In this document: positions 63,494-64,000 of the stretch, one piece after another
Layout: the number at the start of each line of letters is the position of its first letter
Numbering within the stretch: position 1 is the stretch's first letter
Assembly (NCBI GenBank): GCA_002205965.3
Contig: NADL03000018.1
Coordinates: forward strand, 620,001-684,000
Length of the DNA: 64,000 bases
Origin: Kappaphycus alvarezii
Lineage: Eukaryota; Rhodophyta; Florideophyceae; Gigartinales; Solieriaceae
Direction of reading: 5' to 3'
The notes under the pieces: model-generated
What the model was told of the DNA's origin: nothing
Seen by the model: the letters and a program-made list of their open reading frames with translations, nothing else
The model's database searches: none
Made by a program: the position numbers and the translations under genes

Positions 63494-63905
63494 TAAGGTC
63501 CAAAGAAGGATTACAATGCTCCACAGATTTCAAAAAGAGCCGAGATTTGAGCATAGGCCTCAGGTTTGCTGTTACGCACTCTTTCTAGGTACCTAATGGC
63601 GTCATTGGCCCAGTCTAAGCGACATCGCCAGCGAAATCAACGTCAACTAAAAGAAGGGAAGAAAGGTATGGAAGGACCCTCCATACCTTTCCTCGACGGG
63701 CACACGGCTGTAAAGAGGATTACAATACTCCATAAGTTTCAAAAAGAGCCGAGATTTGAGCATAGGCTTCCGGCTTGCTGTTACGTACGCTTTCCAAGTA
63801 CCTAACAGCGTCATAGCCCCAGTCTAAGCGACATCGCCAGCCAAATCAACGGCAAACAAAAGAGCGAGGAATGTTATGGGAGGACAACGGACGACGGAAA
63901 TACAG
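63494..63905 (+). repeat. 209-bp direct tandem duplication, two copies
   Basis: GGATTACAATGCTCC at about 63508 and GGATTACAATACTCC at about 63717 start parallel stretches. They share TTTCAAAAAGAGCCGAGATT, GAGCATAGGC, TTGCTGTTACG, CAGTCTAAGCGACATCGCCA and CAAATCAACG/GAAATCAACG. The copies differ at scattered positions. More copies may lie beyond the window edge. Confidence 0.85.
63661..63691. repeat. 12-bp perfect inverted repeat
   Basis: GAAAGGTATGGA at 63661-63672 pairs perfectly with TCCATACCTTTC at 63680-63691 across a 7-nt loop. It lies near the junction of the 209-bp duplication and is not evident in the second copy. Confidence 0.85.
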
Positions 63906-64000
63906 ACGGCTGTTAGGATGTATGTCGGGATGCGCCGCAAAATCTCCGTCACAATAAAATCACGACAACACAGTATTACAACATTAAAACATACCATTTT

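Noticed and set aside
1..64000. CRISPR array
   Set aside because: No regularly spaced repeat-spacer structure, and the content is eukaryotic.
1..64000. tRNA or rRNA genes
   Set aside because: No T-arm consensus with matching stems or rRNA core sequence was found. The initiator-tRNA-like sequence at 38325-38340 is only an anticodon-arm copy serving as a primer site.

Overview
This window looks like nuclear DNA of a eukaryote. There are no operons or ribosome-binding-site-driven gene runs. Most of it is AT-rich, gene-free DNA that carries decayed eukaryotic transposons: PIF/Harbinger, a MULE-like element, an R2-type LINE and a Ty1/copia element. An alga is the best guess, a red alga in particular, because a few intron-poor genes sit among transposon debris. 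Nothing in the sequence proves that placement.

Layout. 1-26 kb is very AT-rich and mostly empty. It holds an unrecognised coding-like stretch (3.9-5.2 kb), a broken MULE-like transposase (11.4-13.4 kb) and a broken Harbinger element whose Myb-like ORF (+) and DDE transposase (-) face each other (18.2-21.1 kb). 26.0-28.5 kb is an abruptly GC-richer, broken LINE (+). 28.5-33.1 kb returns to AT-rich DNA with a cluster of hairpins. 33.17-38.60 kb is a full-length copia element on the minus strand with both LTRs, a primer site matching the initiator-Met tRNA anticodon arm, a polypurine tract and all protein domains. It is broken by frameshifts and by a nested AT-rich insertion. 38.6-43 kb holds an unrecognised coding-like stretch and a diverged duplication rich in perfect inverted repeats.

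At about 43.3 kb the DNA changes character. TACTGTA/TACAGTA palindromes become frequent and kilobase-scale pyrimidine-rich, G-poor blocks alternate between strands. The two recognisable host-type genes lie here, both on the minus strand: a SHAQKYF-like MYB protein (44.85-45.5 kb) and a membrane-anchored protein that appears to join a GT2-like domain to a GT77-type nucleotide-diphospho-sugar transferase domain (52.12-54.34 kb). Past 58.5 kb the palindromes disappear. The end holds a second LINE fragment (61.7-62.4 kb, minus) and a 209-bp tandem duplication.

Every recognisable gene is interrupted by small frame changes but few stop codons. Either the whole window is recently decayed, or the assembly contains many one-base indel errors. 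The sequence alone cannot separate these.
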